A stretch of 64,000 bases of DNA from Cornus controversa (lineage: Eukaryota; Streptophyta; Magnoliopsida; Cornales; Cornaceae): NCBI GenBank assembly GCA_026545225.1, contig CM048845.1, positions 51,994,033-52,058,032 of the forward strand. Direction: 5' to 3'. Under the pieces are notes generated by a model. It was not told the origin of the DNA. It was given only the letters and a program-made list of their open reading frames with translations, and ran no database searches. Numbering within the stretch: the stretch's first letter is position 1; the number at the start of each line of letters is the position of its first letter. This document shows, in pieces, positions 11,297 through 23,737 of the stretch. The position numbers and the translations under genes were made by a program.

Positions 11297-12288
11297 TGTA
11301 TTCTCTTGGGGAATAAAGTAAAGACTTGGAGGCTGAATTGAGAGAGCTTACAGAGAGATTAGACAGAGAGAACAGAGCTTGGAGAGTCTGAGAGGGCTGA
11401 GAAGAGAACAGAAACATATTGCAGAGCCATTGGAGAACAAAATCATACGCATAATTCAGAAAGATGATGTCTTCTTCCTCAACAGTTGAAGCTTCTTCTT
11501 CTACCATGAGCGGCTAGTTCATCCACTAGGGTTTTGATGTAGCCCTAACAAAGCATCAATGGTTTGATTGTTTTAATTATTGGGGACCTTTATTTACATG
11601 CATAGATTGTGTAATTCAGAGGATTCTTATTATAGAATTGAGCAATAAAAGTCTTGTAAATTCAATCTCAATGATTTCTTATCTTGTCTTAGATATTTAG
11701 TTGTTGTTATTGAACTCAATCTCTCTTATTTTCTGTGATCATGAGAGAGATTATTACACAATGGTAATCACTGAATATATTATTATGAGCTTTGATGGAT
11801 TATGCCTAGAGAAGATGAACCATACTGCACCCTAGATTAGAGTAGTTAGGCAGATGGCCCATGCCAATCGAAGATAGTCCATGGCTTAGCCTTAATCATA
11901 TGTTATCTTCTTGACGGATGAAGGTGAGCTTGTAGCCACTGACACCACTTATGCATGATGTAATTCCCCTATAATTGATTCAATTGACCATTGATTGTGG
12001 AGTTAGTGGTGAAGTCAAACACCATAGATTTCTCTCATATTATCTTCATTATCTTGTTTACTTTGATTTATTTTATTTGATCTTTTTAGTTAGTTTAGTT
12101 TAAAAATCAGAATTCTTTTCTTATAAATTTAATTAGAATTAATTCCGTATTCCAACTCATCAGACCATAATCCCTGAGGTACGATACCCCTTCCTTTCGA
12201 TAGCCCTATTCTGCAAGGAATTCGTTCTATTGCGAAGTGTGGAAGTTTTTAATTGATATATTTTTGAGTCACACTCACACACGAATCA
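11297..12288 (+). repeat. Partial third LTR copy abutting the 3' LTR
   Basis: It begins TGTATTCTCTTGG, matching position 1179 of the left LTR, and runs to the LTR end CGAATCA. It shares the 1237-1262 block with the left LTR but the CTATTCTGCAAGG insertion with the right LTR. About 540 bp of the LTR 5' side is missing. The flank TTGCA resembles the TTGTA left of the element. Confidence 0.88.
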
Positions 12289-12535
12289 TTGCATATCTAG
12301 AGTTAAACTTTTCATTTGAGATCTTCATATATAACTCTAGGATTTGAGTGTGTATTGAATAGCTATTCATTGAGGAATATTGTTGTAATTATTCTATAAA
12401 TTCTTATCTACCTTTGAGAAGAAGATCAAGTGATGCACTTGGCAAAGAAGCCCAAGTCATGAGCTTGGCAAAGAAGTCTTGGTGAGGTTTTCATTGAGTA
12501 AGGAAGCCCAAGTCATGAGCTTGGCAAAGAAGTCT
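12289..12535 (+). mobile_element. Middle piece of the interrupted copia-like LTR
   Basis: It holds three copies of a short repeat around AAGCCCAAGTCATGAGCTTGG and AAGAAGTCTTG (12430-12535). The last is cut by the solo LTR at 12536 and resumes at 15374. Confidence 0.55.
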
Positions 12536-15373
12536 TGTAATACCCCAAAAATTTAGATGTCTATTATTTTAAAGAAATTGAATTTCCTTATATTATTACT
12601 TTATTGTATTAATTCATGTGAAATGCCTTATCTCTATAAATTATCATTGTAGGTGAGTTGCTTTTTTTTCATATGCATTTTATCATTTTATGTGGATTGC
12701 TTAAGATTTATAGATTCCAATCATTTCATGTAAATTTCTGTGTTTATATTTTTTTATCATTTTATGTGAATTGTTATTGATTATGTATTGTTTTATTTAA
12801 ATCTTTTAAATGCTTTGGCTTGGGCCAGGGAGAAATCTGGGCTGGAATGGTTTGGGCTAAGGATATGCTTAAATTGTTGGGCCAGGGTTATAATTATATT
12901 TTTATTATTATTATTATTTTTAGTTTATTTAGTTTTAGAAAAAAATATTCAATAATAGAATAATAATAATTAAAACAAAAAGGAAAAGAAGAAATTAGGG
13001 TTTTTGCCGTTACTTTACGCACAGAACTAAGAGAGTAAACGAAAGAGAGAAGAGAGTGAAGGAACAATCGGGTGAACAAGTTGATTCGTCAAAGAGGCAA
13101 GTTTGATTCTTCTCTTCCTCTTTGAATCCATATGCATAGTCTAGGGTTGATGATTATGTTTATATTGAAAATATGTATATGATTGTATGTTTATTTTTTT
13201 TCTGTTGCATCTTGTTGAAAATTTTCGTGAGAATTTATTATGCTAAACTGTATATCGGAGTATAGATATATATATGTAAGAATATATGCATATATATTTC
13301 ACGTATGTGTAAATTGTATAGAAATTTTTTCATGCATGAATTTAGGATGGGAAAGGATGTTAATTCGGAAACCTTCTATGTTGTGATTGTCTAGAAAACG
13401 ACCCTTGATCTTTAAGAAAATAGATCGTGAGGAATTTGAGTTTGAATTTTTGAATTTTGCGAAGAACCCTAGGACTTGTGAATTGGAGGTTTTTGATTCG
13501 AACAATTTTTCATAGGACTTTTAGCACCAAAGGGTAGAGGGGATCAAGGGGAAAAAAATGGGACAAAAATCAAAGCGAACGGAGGTCGGGGCACGCCGAA
13601 ATCCACGCCGAAAAACCCCCCTGTGCGCTGCCATGCGCGCTAGGGAAGAAGGCTCCAACGCGCGTGACCCCCACATGCGCCGCTCGCGGGGGCCCACCTC
13701 TGGGTCCAATATGGGCCCATTCCGAATTGTTTTGATATTTTTTAAATGTTTTGAAAAACTTGAAATTTTGAAAATTGATTTTTTTAAAATACTTTTATAA
13801 CTCCAAAAATTCTCAAAATTTTACTGTAACCTTCTGGAGGCTAAATACACTTGGGTTTAAATTTTCAACTCAAAATAATCTTTCCCTTGGTGTTAAATTA
13901 ATTTTTAAAGTGTCTAAAAGTTGAATTTTCACCTTCTTTTATTTTTAGAAAATATTTTTAAATTTCAAAAAATTCTAGAAAAATTGAGGTAACTTTATAG
14001 GATTAAAATACACTTGAGTTTTAAATTTCATGTGAAGATGACTCTCCCTTGTGATTGTGTTGGTTGTAAACGTATGCCTTGAATTATGTTTTATTATCTT
14101 TTTGCTAGAAAAATATTTTTTAAAATTCTCAAAAATTTTAAAAAATTCTAAAATAATTTAATAGGGTTCTTAGAAGTAGAATAGGCCCAGAAACCTAGAT
14201 AAGAGTTAGGTTTAGACTCCCTCGTAGATTTGAGTGCATTGGGGGTTGGATTGAGTGTTTGCTTCTAAAGTGCTTAAATTGTGTTATTTGATTTACTTGA
14301 ATGTATTTTCCTTTAAGGATATAAATGCTCCTTTAAATACTTGATTATAGTTTACTTGTGAACGATTTGTCTTACGATGATAATTTCATGTCGGATAAGT
14401 TGAACTACTTTGTTTGTGCATATTAAAATCATAATGCACCTTATTTATTTTATGTTTCATATTGAAAGTGCACTATACGTTTTTATTTGGCATGTAAGGA
14501 TAGCCCGGCGTGTCAGGATCGCCCATACCTAATAAGGTATCTATACATTTTATTTGGCATGTAAGGATTGCCTGGCATGTCAGGATCGCCCATACCTAAT
14601 AAGGTATCTATACATTTTATTTGACATGTAAGGATTGCCCGACGTGTCAGGATCGCCCATACCTAATAAGGTATCCATACATTATCTTTTGGCATATCAT
14701 GATTGCATAGATTTAATAAAATACATGCATATATTTCTTTATTTTTGAACTTAAAGAATGTGTTCGTTTTTAAATAATAAGGGTTGTTGGGGTAATGTAT
14801 AAGAATTTTTTTTTTATCTTTGAAAACATGAACTGAATAAGGAATAATCTGAATGTTTGCACCTATATTTATCTCTTGTGTCCCTCACACTGAGGGTATG
14901 TGTATTGGTTCTCTGATTGGGATGTAGTAGATAGAACTTGCTCGTGGGTTTAACCCACTTTGTTGATATTTTAGGTCCTAGGCAGTTTCTCCCGCGAGGA
15001 TAGAGTACTATGGTTAGTTATGACAGACATCTACTCTCATCAGTCACAGAGTATGAATCTATCTTTTTATTCAGGAGTCAAACTATGAACTCATTTAGAG
15101 ATTTTGGTTATTGGTTTTCAATTAAAGTCTTAAACTTTTGTTCATTCTGGTTAAGGGGTCCTTGGGTTACGGGACTTCCAAATTGTATTACCAGACATAT
15201 AATTATTTATTTATCAATTATTTCAATTCAATGGAATTTTCTGTTCAGCTTTTAATAGTTATTTTATTTCTGTCTTTTGCCTCTATGCTTGTTGCTATCA
15301 GTTGTTAACATTCCTTAGGTTTTGTGTATGAGACTGGCCACCTCATGCGCGAAATTTTCTGGAGGGTATTTCA
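12536..15373 (+). mobile_element. Solo LTR, copy A of the TGTAATACCCC family
   Basis: The element starts TGTAATACCCCAAAA and ends GAGGGTATTTCA, with 5-bp duplications AGTCT at 12531-12535 and 15374-15378. The TG...CA ends, 5-bp duplication and absence of any coding domain fit a solo LTR left by recombination of a full element. Inside are a GC-rich block (13560-13715), a run of AT-rich degenerate repeats (13740-14170) and a 67-68 bp minisatellite (14488-14690). Other copies are at 25858, 34108, 35613, 51703 and 55479. No internal region of this family is present in the window. Confidence 0.85.
14488..14700 (+). repeat. 67-68 bp minisatellite inside solo LTR A
   Basis: Three units plus a degenerate fourth start at 14488, 14556, 14623 and 14691. 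Each has two related halves (GGATTGCC and GGATCGCC) and a small inverted repeat ATACCT-AATA-AGGTAT. Confidence 0.85.
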
Positions 15374-16038
15374 AGTCTTGGTGAGGTCTTCATTAAGCAA
15401 GGAAGCCCAAGTAATTCACTTGGCAATTGTACGGTTTGCTTTTCACCATTAAGGAATACTCTATAGTGGAAACCTCAAAAAGTTCTCTTGAGGCATGGAC
15501 GTAGGCAAGATGGGCCGAACCATGTAAAAATCATGGTGTCACTTGGTTTGCATTTCTCTATCTTTAAACTCCTTTATTTGATAGAATTTCATTTATTTAA
15601 ATTCCATTTGCTTTATATATGAATGTTATAGATTATATGTTTTAATTCATATGAGGAGGACGAGATAAATGCTTGGAGTATTTTGGTTGAGTTGTGAAAT
15701 TGATTAAATTATTAATTGATTGAGTAGTTATTTGATTATCTATTTACTAATCAATTTGCATATCATGTATTTGACAAATGCACAATCAACATCTCCATAT
15801 ACTTCAAGCATGATATGTTGCACTTACATGAACACTTACGCTTGTTGTTTCGACTAGATCATTTAAGTGCATAATAGATAGAGCATTCTCAATCTACTTG
15901 TTGAGTACATAAGTTCACTAAGCATTTGACAAAAATCTATTCAAACTAATTTTTGCCAAAATATACTAAATCAAAAAAGTTCCATTGTTTGCTTAAAGTC
16001 TTTAGTCACCCCCCCTCTAGGGACAATTCTCGGGTCAC
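15374..16038 (+). mobile_element. End of the copia-like LTR and flanking sequence
   Basis: It resumes the sequence cut at 12535 (GTCTTGGTGAGG) and carries the LTR tail GACGTAGGCAAGATGG with GCCGAACCATG at 15500-15530. The rest to 16038 has no gene; 15960-16030 (CACCCCCCCTCTAGGGAC) is related in reverse to 32905-33130. Confidence 0.5.
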
Positions 16039-16568
16039 AGTCCGCTTTGAGCCTAAGCCTGTACGATTTTGTTCTTAGGTTTTACCCTAAAATGCCTCGT
16101 ACCATTTGGAGAGAACACACTATATATATGCACATCCCCTTTTCCACACTCAGGCAATGTGGGATCGAGCATCCTTATAGCTTGCCAGTGTGGTAGCTCG
16201 CCCAATGTCTCTCTCATCCTCCCACATCACACCCGCCCGTAAGGGTCACTACAATACACCCCCTAAAAGGCCCGATGTCCTCGTCGGCACACTTTCGGCT
16301 GGGTCCTAATCTGATACCATTTGTAATAGTCTGATCCACGTAATGGTAGGATATTGTCCACTCTGGGCCTAAGCCCGCACAGTTTTGCTCTTGAATTTTA
16401 TCCTAAAAGGCCTTATACCATTTGGAGAGAGCATACTACATATAAGCACATCCCCTTCTCCACACCCACACAATATGGGATTGAGCACCTTGTAGCTTGC
16501 CAGTGTGGTAGCTCACCTAGTGTCTTTTGCACCCGCCCACATCACACTAGCCCGCAAGGGTTACTACA
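16039..16568 (-). mobile_element. TRIM element, minus orientation, one end truncated
   Basis: Two LTR copies flank a short internal segment: 16039-16253 (its outer end lost), internal 16254-16321, and 16322-16568. The internal segment reads, on the minus strand, AATGGTATCAGATT at the LTR junction, a decayed form of the tRNA-Met primer site. Family members at 33255 and 55319 show the intact structure. No coding capacity; mobilised in trans by other elements if at all. Confidence 0.82.
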
Positions 16569-16581
16569 CACACACACACAC

Positions 16582-16622
<41 letters not shown>
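16563..16622. repeat. (AC)n-(AT)n microsatellite
   Basis: An AC tract followed by about 19 AT repeats abuts the TRIM end. Confidence 0.95.
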
Positions 16623-16625
<3 letters not shown>

Positions 16626-17325
16626 AACCACATAAATTTCATAGCCTATACAAATGATTTTTCCTCTGTAATCCCTCCAATAACAATTTACAAAGTTTCT
16701 ATCTACATAAACAAGTATAAATATACATGTATTCATACATTCACATAACAAAAATATTAATATATGTAGTATATGTTTATAAGCACAAAAGGGAAGTGTA
16801 AAGTATGAACTTGCCTTATGATTTTGAGCCAAATCACATTCTCTTCCTTTTTCTGGCGTTTATCGTTTTCTCCCTGTCTGTGCGTAGAAACTCTCCGTGG
16901 ATACGAACTGTTGAGCCCTAATTTTTAATTTTTCTTTATTCTATTATTTTTCTTTTCTAAAAAAACCAAAGTAATTTCTAAATAATTAAAATAATAAACA
17001 TAAATATATTTAGTCCACCTATATATAAATATATTTAAATATATATAGCCCAATCCAAAAGTCTAGCCCAACTTGAAAATAATTAATAAAAAAATAAAAA
17101 ATTACCAAGGTGTAGTCCAACCTAAAAAAAATAAAATAAAACAACCTAAAGTATTTTAGCATTTAAAAACAGTCAATAAACCGTTAAAACAAAAAGAGAG
17201 CACTTAATCACTCGATAAACAAATTAAACAAATAGGGCATTTCAACATGTAAAACATTCACAAGATAAACAATTTAAATAAAATAAAAACTCGAATTAAA
17301 TATTTTCAAATTATGAGATATTACA
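16623..17325 (-). mobile_element. Truncated 5' part of a TGTAATACCCC-family LTR
   Basis: Read on the minus strand it starts TGTAATATCTCATAATTTG at 17325 and follows the first 500-700 bp of the solo LTR at 55479, including TTTCTACGCACAGACAGG and GGGAGAAAACGATAAACG. It ends at the microsatellite at 16622. No gene. Confidence 0.7.
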
Positions 17326-17574
17326 AAGGTGGGCCCCCCTCCAAACATGACCATTTCCGGTTCCATGATCTTTTGCCTGCATCTACTTTCACTAATGATA
17401 TGTCACTAGTCTTTGTTAGTAATTGCAAACTCATGCTGTAAAAGTAGTACTTGAAAATCTAGAACACCAACTTTAGCTTTACATGAAAGAGAGATTGGGA
17501 TGATAATGGTGGTGGGACTCTAGAGATTTTTCTGATCTGCTGGTTCTTCAAGTTTTATTTCACTTCCATTGAGG

Positions 17575-20500
17575 TCAAAAGTTTTCTTTATGAAAATCAA
17601 ATTTGGTGGAGGTTTTGCGAGAGAAATCTGAAGCTAGCTTTCTTAGCTCCTGTGTAAGTACTGGTGCCCCACAATAAAACACCCCTGCATTTACGAAAGG
17701 GCAAACTCCATTAAAACAACCAAAATGAAAGAAATTCGTGTTATAACAAAAGACTAAAAGATATAATTTGTAATTGATTTTTTTTTTTTTTTTTTTATGG
17801 ATATGACAAAGTAAAAACAGAAAAAAGTCTCGAGTTAAACAGAAGCTATAAATGTGAACTCTAAGAAATACGTGATATAATATTGAAAGACTTAGGTCCT
17901 GTTTGACAGAGCTTTTGCTTCGACTTTTACACAGAAGAAAAAGAGAAGCAGAAGCTAAATCAGGAAGCCGGTACTCCCCAGCTTTCTTTAAACGCTCTTT
18001 TTGGACTCTGAAACTCTTTCGCCCTACCAATCCAAACACTCTCCAAAACGGCTTTTGAGCTTGAAAAGCCGAAAGCCATTTTTCAAAAGTCAATCCAAAC
18101 AGAGCCTTAATATGTATTCTGTTTAGTTGGCCTTATGAATTACCACATGCTTTCTTTACCTATATTTTTTTAGTCAAAATATGGAAAGTGAAAAGAAAGT
18201 CAATGCTAAATCATCTCGTTGAAAGATATATAATAAACATAAGTCATCTGACATAATAAAATACTCTTGATAAGTTTAGGAGTATCAAATTGGCACATTA
18301 AATTAAAATTTAATAGAAAGTTTATTTGACTTTGAAATATATATTCCTCCAATTCAAATTTCAAGATGTTGATTCAGTGTTCATAAATATAGCATCTATG
18401 TAGCTTGCTGGTTGTAGCCTTCTGCCCCCTCGTATGGTCCCCTTTTCCTCAATAAATCTTACCTTTTCGAAAGAAAAAAAAACTCATATTTAAACTGCAT
18501 ACGAAATTAATATTTAGGTATTAGAATGAGTGAGACTCACCAATTGTAGCACCACTGTGATTGAGAGCAACGTGTTTGTAGACATTCCGCCAATTTGGCT
18601 TAGCAAAATGGGACGTGACACGGGTATCAGAGACAACATCAATGCCATTCTTGGCATGGTTGAGTGATTGAAGCATGTCACTGAGAGCCGAGCGAGTGTT
18701 ACCTTCTTCATAGACACTAGTGCAGTAGTTGTGGATCTCTATCATTCCTTTACGATCCATTTCAACAACCTCATTCATCAACTCTTTAAACCAGTCAAGT
18801 GAGCCTTGTTCCCTCATAACCCAGTAGAAGTATGCCCTTCTTGTCTCGAAGTTACTGCCACTACTCCCTACTGATCCAAACTTTTGCTTTTGTGTCATGG
18901 GACTAGAAGAAATTGGTGGTGTGTTGTTGCCACCACCAGCCACTCCATTCTCCAAATCATTCTCTTCTTCCTCCATGGCCATCATGTTGTGCAAAATGTC
19001 CTTGACAATGCTGATCATCGGTGTCGATCCGATTCCTAACCCTACTAGCAACACCACCTTATATTTCTTATAGTCTTCCATTGGTGCCCCATATGGACCA
19101 TCAATGAGAATTCTTGGAAAACTATAAATCATTCCTTCAATCAATCAATAATCATAGCTATAATATTTGTTAAGAGCAATGCTAGTGACAATCGATGAGT
19201 TGGGTGGAGCCCATGTTGGCTTCACCGCATATAATGGATGAGGTTATAGAACTGTTTCCAAAGTATACCCCCTTCCACTAAATGCAACTTACATGGATGA
19301 TTTATTTTTCATTGAATTGATAATGATGATTATGATTATTGATTGATTGTTAGGTAGAATGAAAAACACATGTAACGTCTTTAATTATTTCTGACAATCA
19401 ATCAATAATCATAATTATCATTATCAATTCAATTAAAAACAACAGAAAATAGGAATTGTTGCGAAGACGAGGTGAGAGAAGCTCCTCATTTAACAGAGGC
19501 TGGACAGTCGTTCAACAATGATTGTCCAAATCATTCCTCATCCATTAAACACAACTTGTCCTATTTCTGAAAGCATGCTTGATTTGTTTCTTAAATGTCT
19601 GTGCCAGAGAACAACAGTAGATGGAAATGACAACATGCATTTTAATTCTTGCCCATTCCTATTCAGTGCGAATCGATGAGAGGATGGGTGAACGTGTTTG
19701 TTACATGTCCCTATCTAAAATATAGGGATATCTGATGACATTATTTATACATGCAGTGTCTTTCATTTAACATGACTAATAGTGAAAGTATTGTATGAAT
19801 GAAATATTCTGAAATTACCTGTACTCTCTTTGCGAGTCTGCTCTGAGAAGTCCACTTTTCCCATTAGATGGTGCCTGGCACACCTAACAAAAACCATGTA
19901 TAGTTGGTTTAGCTTAGTTAAAGATATAGTACTACGAACAATAATTTCGAATCTGTCCCATATAAATTAATAAATTTTGTTTTTTTTTCACTATGAATTT
20001 AATAATTTCCGAGTTTCTCCCAAGTATCACAAATAATTCCTGATTTTTTTCTTTAATTATTATGAAATGAATAATTAAAGAAGGAAACCTCATGTTTTTC
20101 ATATTTTTAACATTCATGGCTAAAACATATCTCTGAATATAAATTTTTTTTTTCAAAATTCTAAATAATTTACGAAACAACTTCCAGAATTATGATTCCT
20201 TACCATGCTTATCGAAAATAGAAATAGGATATCTTTTCTTTTTATGATTGTGACATTATATATGATATAAATTATACATGTTGACATGCACTTCTGATTG
20301 TACAATTTATTGAACTTAACCTCTTCCCAGGGAAGCAAACAATAAATAAAATAAAAACCTCACTTGTGTGAACACATTTTTGAGTTGTTGTGTCCAATCG
20401 CCAAGAGTTCGGATATGAACGCACAGGTAGTCGTCTTGAGGCGCTGAAGTAATGGAGAATGGGTGCCTGTTAATAAGTAAGCCACCAGAAATTAGCAAGC

Positions 20501-21588
20501 CACCAGAAATTAGCAAACCACGCAATAAAAAGTGGAAGACTTGGGAAAAAAATAAAAATAAAATAAAATAAAATCTCTATACATCTTGAGATATTATTGG
20601 AGAAAGAGTTCAATATATCCACAAAATAATACTATAAGTTGAGTATAAATGTAAAATACAAACAACAAATTAAAAGTAATAACAATTAATATAGCATATT
20701 CCATTTATGGTAAGACCCCCTACCACTCAAATCGAGAAACAGTAGCACAGTTGACAAACATGTATTGCCCACATTTGTATTTGAAGCCCTGAGGCTTTGA
20801 CACGTGAATTGCCAAAATATTTCCACGATAAACAGCCGCCTTCATAATTCAATGTGAACATAAATTCAAGCAAATATTAGAATACAACTTTTGCCTGTCT
20901 GCCTTATCTATATATATATATATATATAAACACATGTATAAAGACGAATAAATCATATACCTTAAGTATCCTGACAGCCTTGATATTAGATCTAAATGCT
21001 CTAATCAATCTTTCGCCAGCATATAGTGTAATTGGAACTGCCAAGTACATCCAAGTCTGCCAATGCCAAAGGTTGGTGTTGATTTGAAGATTCATATATT
21101 ATCATGAGAATAAGTATATGTATGGGTTGAGATGGAAGATGACAAGGTACTAACCGTTTTCTCATACAGATCATGGGTCAAGTAAAGCTTGATGCCATGC
21201 ACAATGAGAAGAGTGTACACGATAACGAAGAGGTGGTGTGAATACCAGAAGGTGTTGAAGCCAGTGAGCTTCTTGAGAGGTTTGGGTAGATTTAGCTTGC
21301 CTCGCCTCAACCACGGCGACGCAAGTGCAAAGGCTATTGCCATCAACACTACCATCACAATCCCTGTCACACCCTCCACTCCCTTTACAAAAAACCAGTA
21401 ACTTGAAGGCTGGACTTCTCCAAAATATTGCTTCATCAGCTCATCATATTTCTTATGATCCAAGTCAAGAAGGCGAGGAAAATCACATGCTAAATGATAA
21501 ATCCCATGTATCCCAACCCCAATTGCAATTGCCACTGCTATTACCTAAAAGAAAAACTACAATTTTCAGCATCAACCCTTTACAACTT

Positions 21589-21648
<60 letters not shown>

Positions 21649-22560
21649 TCTCCAAAGGAGAGGTTGAGAGTTCTAGTCCCATTAGGGGCATGTTGTGGGT
21701 ATGGGGGTGTGTGTTTGCTTAAACTTTCCGAGAAAAAAGAATGAAGAGATTAGAATTACTTTGTGGAAATTGAGGTTGTCATCAAATGGAACGGCAACGC
21801 CTAGTTTGGTCTTGTTTCTAAGCCAAGTGATGGTGCTTCGGCAGACTGGTAGTAAAATCAGAGCCATGTTCAACTTGAGGGTCTCAGCTGCGCCTTTTGC
21901 CATACAAACACAATGACCCATTGCCTCATAAGCAGCTCTATTTCGGTACTGCACAAACTTGTGAGCAAATAGCCCCAACATAACCCCAATCCAGAGTGCC
22001 AAAACCCAAGCCCTCTGCCAGTTATTCTGCAAGAAATACTTGAAGTCCTGATAGCATCTTGTTAATGGATTATTCTCCCGAGTAGGCTTAAGCTTCTGAA
22101 TCAGCATTTGGCTTAAGTTCTGGCTTTCGCCTCTTGCAGAATGGTTTGGAGCTTGCAACAGGAGCATCTCCAAGTTTTCTATCTGTGACAACATTTTAAG
22201 AAATTGCCCTTCATAAAAACAGATAATTGATTCCTACTTCAATCAGTGAAATTGGTACTATATATAATTTATGTTGCTTAATGCTGGTTGTGTACCAAGA
22301 TGTATCCATGATTCTCTGGATCCAACTCTTCCATGATCAAGGCTGAATATTCTCCGGCTTGTTTCTGGATATTTGTGAGCTTGTTGGCAGAAGCACTAAG
22401 GCTGATAATCTGCATATTCAAATAATTAGTGTTTCATTAGATATAGAGAAGATGATTGACACAAAACATACACAAGTTCTTAATGAATGAGACTGCAAAG
22501 TATATATTTTTCTTTTTCGATGCAGAAACAGTGGAACTTCAAAACATTAAGTACACAGTT

Positions 22561-22595
<35 letters not shown>

Positions 22596-23517
22596 GATAC
22601 CTCTCTGACTTCTTCTTCAGTGATTCTGCCATCTGCATCTTTATCAACCCTGCAATAAGTTACCAAGTAGCTAGTAAAAGTTCAATATCAACAAAACAAG
22701 TATCTATATGCATATATAAGTATATGATTATAATACAAGAATTGATTCATAAATAGACATTTTTCAATGGATTTTCTGGTTTCTTACATGTCGAAGAAAG
22801 TTTGAAGCCTAGAGTCGAAACTCTGATCCGAGATTTGGTCCCAAAAGTCTTTTAGCTGTGCCTTGTTGATTGAATGATCCACTATTTTCTGCCTCCTGGC
22901 AAGTGCATCAAAGAGCCTTCTGGCAAGCGCATCAAAGAACTCACCTGCAAACTCTTGCCACTCCCTATTCATCCCTGCCATTAAGTAGATATATATTGGA
23001 ATCTATTCAGAACTATTTTAAACTAAACTAACACAAGCACCAAGCTTGAATAGAACACAAAAAGTTCCAAAATCTATGCTAATGATTGATATTAAATTTG
23101 TGATTTACCTATGCATTTGCAGAAGAGCGAACCATGAAGCAAGCCATTGGTGGAAGCAGTGAGTTCATTGAACTGTTTCTCCACCACGGCCCATCCAGGG
23201 ACGCCATTGGTCTTGGTGATGAACTTGAGCCACTTTAAAGCTTGAGCTGTGGCTCCGGCATTGTCTCGTTTGGATGTTGTTACGGATGTAAGCTCTACTT
23301 GCCAAAATTTTCCCAATTCCCCTGCTATTGCTACTGGATCGCACGTTCCAGTAACTCCTATTTCATCAAAGTCAATTCCATGAACGACTTGATAAACTCC
23401 TACAAAGTTATGGACAATAAAAATAGTAGTAAAATAAGTTAGTGGGCATTTCATTTTTATAGAATAGTAGTAAAGTTTGAGTTGATACATACCTGGTAGT
23501 CTCCCAACTAAAATCAT
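17575..23517 (-). CDS. RBOH: Respiratory burst oxidase homolog (plant NADPH oxidase), 13 coding exons
   Basis: RBOH proteins sit in the plasma membrane and pass electrons from cytosolic NADPH through FAD and two haems to oxygen, making superoxide in defence and development. Exons in reading order: 23493-23517, 23109-23399, 22788-22974, 22601-22649, 22296-22409, 21760-22182, 21155-21544, 20961-21056, 20724-20839, 20364-20466, 19819-19883, 18541-19121, 17575-17684. All introns are GT-AG, phases agree, and the sum is 850 codons with the stop. Visible parts: NADPH_Ox N-domain (about 45-165), EF-hand loop Asp170-Glu181 ([12 protein letters not shown]), membrane ferric-reductase core (about 260-540) with HLACDFPR and [13 protein letters not shown] motif HPFSITSAP (565-573), NADPH motifs LIDGPYGAP (625-633) and LLVGLGIG, and C-terminus FHKENF. 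The ATG at 23517 is the only in-frame Met in the first exon; the N-terminus is short and atypical. FFDALARR is tandemly duplicated at 118-133. Confidence 0.92.
17895..18106. mobile_element. Tourist-like MITE in the last RBOH intron
   Basis: 212 bp with imperfect terminal inverted repeats (GGTCCTGTTTGACAGAG and the complement of CAATCCAAACAGAGCC), flanked by TTA at 17892-17894 and 18107-18109. A TTA duplication and such ends are typical of PIF/Harbinger-derived MITEs. Confidence 0.8.
19311..19433. repeat. 40-bp inverted repeat (hairpin) in an RBOH intron
   Basis: The arm at 19311-19350 and the arm at 19394-19433 are reverse complements at 39 of 40 positions, with a 43-base loop. It lies in the intron between exons 18541-19121 and 19819-19883. 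It may be a small MITE or a chance product of the ATTGATTGATT-type repeat; a transcript would fold into a long stem. Confidence 0.85.
21596..21647. repeat. (AT)n microsatellite in an RBOH intron
   Basis: About 25 AT repeats between exons 21155-21544 and 21760-22182. Shorter AT runs are at 20911-20928, 22566-22592 and 23710-23737. Confidence 0.95.
21648..21735 (+). mobile_element. Possible SINE fragment
   Basis: The segment contains GAGAGTTCTAGTCCC, similar to a tRNA-type B box, then GGGGCATGTTGTGGG and a GT-rich tail, as in plant tRNA-derived SINEs. No A box is seen and the left side is the (AT)n tract, so it is at most a 3' fragment. Confidence 0.3.
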
Positions 23518-23705
23518 GACCTCGTCGTCATAAGGTTGATTAAATCTCAAAAAAAACTGCTGGAAGAACCAACAAACAACATCTAAAAGATCTTATCAGA
23601 GTTGATTACATTTTTTGGACAATTAAGTGAGAAAAACAATAAAAAAAGATACAACCAAATTAATGTACATTGATATATAGACATAGATTGAAGACTATAA
23701 AACAG

Positions 23706-23737
<32 letters not shown>

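Larger units (their letters stand above)
637..12288 (+). mobile_element. Athila-type Ty3/gypsy retrotransposon, non-autonomous, with a third partial LTR
   Basis: The order is LTR (637-2147), tRNA-Asp-type primer site (2153), gag, protease-integrase, spacer, env-position ORF, long 3' noncoding region, polypurine tract (9780-9792), LTR (9793-11296), then a partial third LTR (11297-12288). The domain order, the DLGAS protease motif and the extra ORF after integrase are typical of the Athila lineage. The outer flanks TTGTA (632-636) and TTGCA (12289-12293) match at four of five bases, so the third LTR probably carries the original right end. RT and RNase H are missing and every ORF has stops, so the copy cannot move by itself. 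Confidence 0.88.

Noticed and set aside
12536..15373. DNA transposon with imperfect terminal inverted repeats (AATACCCC / GGGGTATT)
   Set aside because: TG...CA ends with 5-bp duplications in copies A and B fit an LTR better; short inverted ends are normal for LTRs.
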